In this document: positions 7,869-10,010 of the stretch, piece after piece | How positions within the stretch are numbered: the stretch's first letter is position 1 | How the letters are laid out: every line of letters starts with the position of its first letter | Assembly (NCBI GenBank): GCA_002077045.2 | Contig: KZ111158.1 | Span: 337,200-347,209, forward strand | Origin: Rachicladosporium sp. CCFEE 5018 | Lineage: Eukaryota > Ascomycota > Dothideomycetes > Cladosporiales > Cladosporiaceae | Length of the DNA: 10,010 bases | Direction of reading: 5' to 3' | Translations under genes and position numbers: made by a program | Notes under the pieces: model-generated | Told to the model about the DNA's origin: nothing | What the model saw: only the letters and a program-made list of their open reading frames with translations | Databases searched by the model: none

Positions 7869-9289
7869 ATGCTCTTGCCCAAGGGAGGCGTCACATGGAA
7901 GTCGGCAAAGTCGCGGTTACCGCCCACCCGCGCGATGTGGCGGTTCCTTACACAGACGAAAGTGTTACTTACGATAGCAATAACGGGGATAGTGGTGCTG
8001 CTGTATAGGGGGGTTAGTGGGAGTGCAGGGGATTTGCAGAGGTACGTGGTGATCCCCAATGGCATCCATGGGACCCAGCAGTGGGAAGCCAGAGCGAAGC
8101 GCGGACGGCAGAATATTGACGAGATTGGCAATGTAGGTTCTACTGCTTTGGCCCGGCAAAGCCTCCAATGCAGATGTCGATCAACGAGCAAGCGCAATGG
8201 GCCGGACACCAACAGACGCCGGTGATTTTCAATCACCATGCGCCTATAGAAATCAACAGCAGCACGATAAAGCACGTGGACCTCAATGGCATTGATTCGA
8301 CCACGAAGGCTGTAACCAACGACGAGCGGGTACTGATCCTGACGCCTTTGCGAAATGCAGCGCCTTTCATAGAACAGCACTTCGATCTGCTCAGTCAGCT
8401 GACTTACCCGCACAACCTGATCGATCTTGCTTTCCTGGTGGGCGATAGCACGGACGACACGATGGCAAATCTAGCCATGGAGCTGGAAAGGGTGCAGAGC
8501 CGGACGGATAAGATCCCATTCAACAGCGCTATGATCGTTGAGAAGGACTTTGGCGTGACGATGGGCCAGAGTGTGGAGGAGAGGCATGGCTTCAAAGCTC
8601 AAGGACCTCGAAGGAAAGCGATGGGAAGAGCGAGAAACTACTTGCTCAGTGCGGCGTTGAAGCCGGAGCACAGCTGGGTATACTGGCGGGATGTGGATAT
8701 CAAGGACAGCCCGAGTAAGATCATTGAGGACTTTGTAGCGCATGACCGGGATGTGTTGGTGCCCAGTAAGCAGAGATTCGACCGAGAGCCCCCGCGATCG
8801 TTTGCTGACTGTGAGATAGATGTTTGGTTCCACCGCTACGAAGACGGACGCGACATCGAGGGTCGCTTCGATTACAACTCCTGGCAGGAGACAGAACCTA
8901 GTCGAAAGCTGGCAGCAACCCTGGAGCGAGATGTCATACTCGCGGAAGGGTACAAAGAATACAAAACCGAGCGCCGATATATGGCCCTCATGGGCGACTG
9001 GCGTGGCAACAAGGACGAGGAGATCGTGCTCGACGGTATTGGAGGCGTGAATATTCTGGTGAAGGCGGATGTACATCGCTCAGGTAAGCTCACTTGCTCA
9101 CCAAACCGCCTTCGGAGCCAATATTGATGAATCATCCAAGGCATCAACTTCCCCTGCTACCCCTTCGAGAACCAAGCCGAAACAGAGGGCTTTGCGAAGA
9201 TGGCGAAACGCGCAGGATATGGCGTTTTTGGGCTTCCGAATTATGTTGTGTGGCATATTGATACAGAGGAGAAACCGGGTAACGCTTAA
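7869..9289 (+). CDS. mnn9: Mnn9, alpha-1,6-mannosyltransferase subunit of Golgi mannan polymerase (GT62/Anp1 family)
   Basis: Structure: join(7869..8041, 8137..8765, 8820..9083, 9141..9289), 404 residues. The start sits in a good context (CAGCCATGC) and gives MLLPKGGVTWKSAKSRLPPT, as in other mould Mnn9 proteins. A short cytosolic tail and one membrane segment (about 32-46) make a type II Golgi protein. The Anp1-family catalytic domain follows: VLILTPLRNAA (about 123-133), DLAFLVGDSTDD (about 154-165), VEKDFGV, then GPRRKAMGRARNYLL. The DxD motif is in SWVYWRDVDIKD (D243, D245), which binds Mn2+ and GDP-mannose. Downstream are NVWFHRYEDGRDIEGRFDYNSW, GIGGVNILVKADVHRSG and, near the C terminus, YVVWHIDTEEKPGNA. 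Known of the family: Mnn9 pairs with Van1 in mannan polymerase I and with Anp1, Mnn10, Mnn11 and Hoc1 in polymerase II, extending the alpha-1,6 backbone on N-glycans. The motifs fit Mnn9 better than Van1 or Anp1, judged from memory. Confidence 0.93.
8042..8136 (+). other. mnn9 intron 1 (95 nt)
   Basis: The donor is GTACGT at 8042 and the acceptor TGTAG ends at 8136; a TTGAC near 8116 may be the branch site. Splicing rebuilds an Arg codon (ag|g) and the conserved GSAGDLQRFYCFGPAKPPM. Read through, the frame ends at a stop in 8223-8225. Confidence 0.92.
8766..8819 (+). other. mnn9 intron 2 (54 nt, divisible by three, no in-frame stop)
   Basis: The donor is GTAAGC at 8766, a CTGAC branch site lies at 8805-8809, and the acceptor is GATAG ending at 8819. 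Removing it turns 'cc a|at gtt tgg' into VLVPNVWFHRY, the expected family text. Left in, it would add 18 residues (starting SKQRFDREPP) in the middle of the catalytic domain. Because length and frame are preserved, a plain ORF search reads straight through it. Confidence 0.88.
9084..9140 (+). other. mnn9 intron 3 (57 nt)
   Basis: The donor is GTAAGC at 9084 and the acceptor CCAAG ends at 9140. Splicing makes a Gly codon (g|gc) and joins ADVHRSG to INFPCYPFENQAETEG, a conserved junction of the family. This intron also has a length divisible by three, but an in-frame stop (9125-9127) reveals it. Confidence 0.92.
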
Positions 9290-9626
9290 TGGTAATACGC
9301 TCGTCCGGTCCGCTCTTGGCTGCGAAACATACATGGTGGGGAATGTGGCGCTTATGGAGGATGCTGATGCTGTTGCGCGCTGCACATGTGCTGCTGGTTG
9401 ATGCAAGAGTTGAGGAGACCAGTTCGCGCGTGCTTGCAGAGCGGCCGAGGCGTTGTGGGGATGTCATTGTTACTGACGAGGAGATAGCAATCATGTATAT
9501 TACATTGACTCACTTCCCAGCAGCTCCATCCGTCAGACCCGAGACTGCTCACTGTATCGTTAGGCTGGGCTGAGGAATTCCAACAGAGGCCTCACGTTTG
9601 TTGATCACGCTCGCTGAACATTCGCA
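9290..9626. other. Convergent 3' spacer between mnn9 and the minus-strand gene
   Basis: These 337 bp lie between two stop codons facing each other and should contain both 3' UTRs. No recognisable coding region, repeat or structured RNA is seen. Confidence 0.6.
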
Positions 9627-10010
9627 TTACTTGGCTGGTAGAGCAGTTGTGTTGTTGGTAATAGCCCCGGAGCTCTGTCCAACCTGCACACCGCTGTTAT
9701 GCGCTCCGAACACGTTGTGCTGCGTAACTCTCAGTCCCTGCGACTTGGCTGTCTCCTCAAACTTGGTCAGCAGATCTTGGAGTAAGGACACCGACGACTT
9801 TAGTGTATCCTGCTCGATTGTGAGGAGTGCGAGGGTAGCGTCTGCGTCTCGAATGTCGGACTCGTCGAGATCGTCTCGGTCTACCTGGCTGAGCTCGGTT
9901 TGGGTAGTGGTGATAGTTGCAATCCTTTCTTGCATCTGAGTGTTGGCCGTAGCTGCCTCCTCGCGGAAGGCTACAAGCGTGGTGTTGATGCTCTCACTCG
10001 TGCGACCATT
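9627..10010 (-). CDS. C-terminal part of a fungal protein ending in a PP/RHIM-like amyloid-signalling motif (5' end outside window)
   Basis: The last 127 residues are visible and the frame is open to the window edge. Residues 1-90 of the fragment are charged, Gln/Thr-rich and helical, with heptad-like spacing (TLALLTIEQDTLKSSVSLL, then DLLTKFEETAK). This resembles the end of the helical N-terminal domains of fungal STAND/NLR-related proteins (the HeLo-like or 'PigL_N' type); that match is from memory and weak. The tail then changes character: VTQHNVFGAHNSGVQVG, then QSSGAITNN (about 95-120), rich in Asn, Gly and Gln. Its core N-x-G-x-Q-V-G has the layout of the pseudopalindromic PP motif of fungal HELLP-type proteins and the V-Q-V-G core of RHIM. 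Such tails form amyloid and are templated by a matching motif on an NLR. The cell-death role is inference; the N-terminal domain is not visible. Confidence 0.72.
   Translation of the reverse strand, partial: NGRTSESINTTLVAFREEAATANTQMQERIATITTTQTELSQVDRDDLDESDIRDADATLALLTIEQDTLKSSVSLLQDLLTKFEETAKSQGLRVTQHNVFGAHNSGVQVGQSSGAITNNTTALPAK

Noticed and set aside
7820..8413. 197-codon minus-strand open frame, and a 201-codon one at 8471-9076
   Set aside because: Both are antisense to mnn9 exons, whose protein is clearly conserved; they are shadows.
9289..9573. 94-codon plus-strand open frame after mnn9
   Set aside because: It overlaps the mnn9 stop region, shows no family features, and is best explained as 3' UTR.

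Overview
The window looks like nuclear DNA of a filamentous ascomycete (Pezizomycotina, possibly Dothideomycetes; the class is a guess). Genes are interrupted by short introns (52 to 95 nt) with GT..AG ends, and several have a clear CTGAC-type branch site 10 to 15 nt before the acceptor. The proteins are typical of moulds: an Ecm33-type GPI wall protein, an NmrA-like oxidoreductase, a Mnn9 mannosyltransferase and a fungal amyloid-signalling-type tail. I see no RIP-like AT-rich block, no transposon, and no tRNA or rRNA gene.

Layout. 1-796 (+) is the 3' end of an ECM33 family gene, with one intron. 797-2124 is non-coding and carries a TATA box near its right end. 2125-3072 (+) is an NmrA-like gene with one probable intron and an apparent frameshift near its 5' end. 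3073-5448 is about 2.4 kb without a convincing gene, holding a few small palindromes. 5449-6571 (+) is a two-exon gene for an unrecognised, mostly disordered protein with two Cys clusters and a C-terminal SRTP repeat. 6572-7868 is non-coding and includes a 16-bp tandem duplication. 7869-9289 (+) is mnn9 in four exons; one of its introns is 54 nt long and free of in-frame stops, so it is easy to misread as coding. 9290-9626 is the convergent 3' spacer. 9627-10010 (-) is the C-terminal part of a gene whose product ends in a PP/RHIM-like amyloid motif.

How the genes relate. Two genes act on the cell wall and secretory glycosylation: Ecm33 is a mannosylated GPI wall protein, and Mnn9 builds the alpha-1,6-mannan backbone on N-glycans in the Golgi. 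They are about 7 kb apart with unrelated genes between them, so I do not propose a cluster. The most interesting item is the minus-strand gene at the right edge. Its tail, centred on NSGVQVG, resembles the motifs that fungal NLR receptors and their cell-death effectors use to template one another. Its 5' end and any partner gene lie outside the window.
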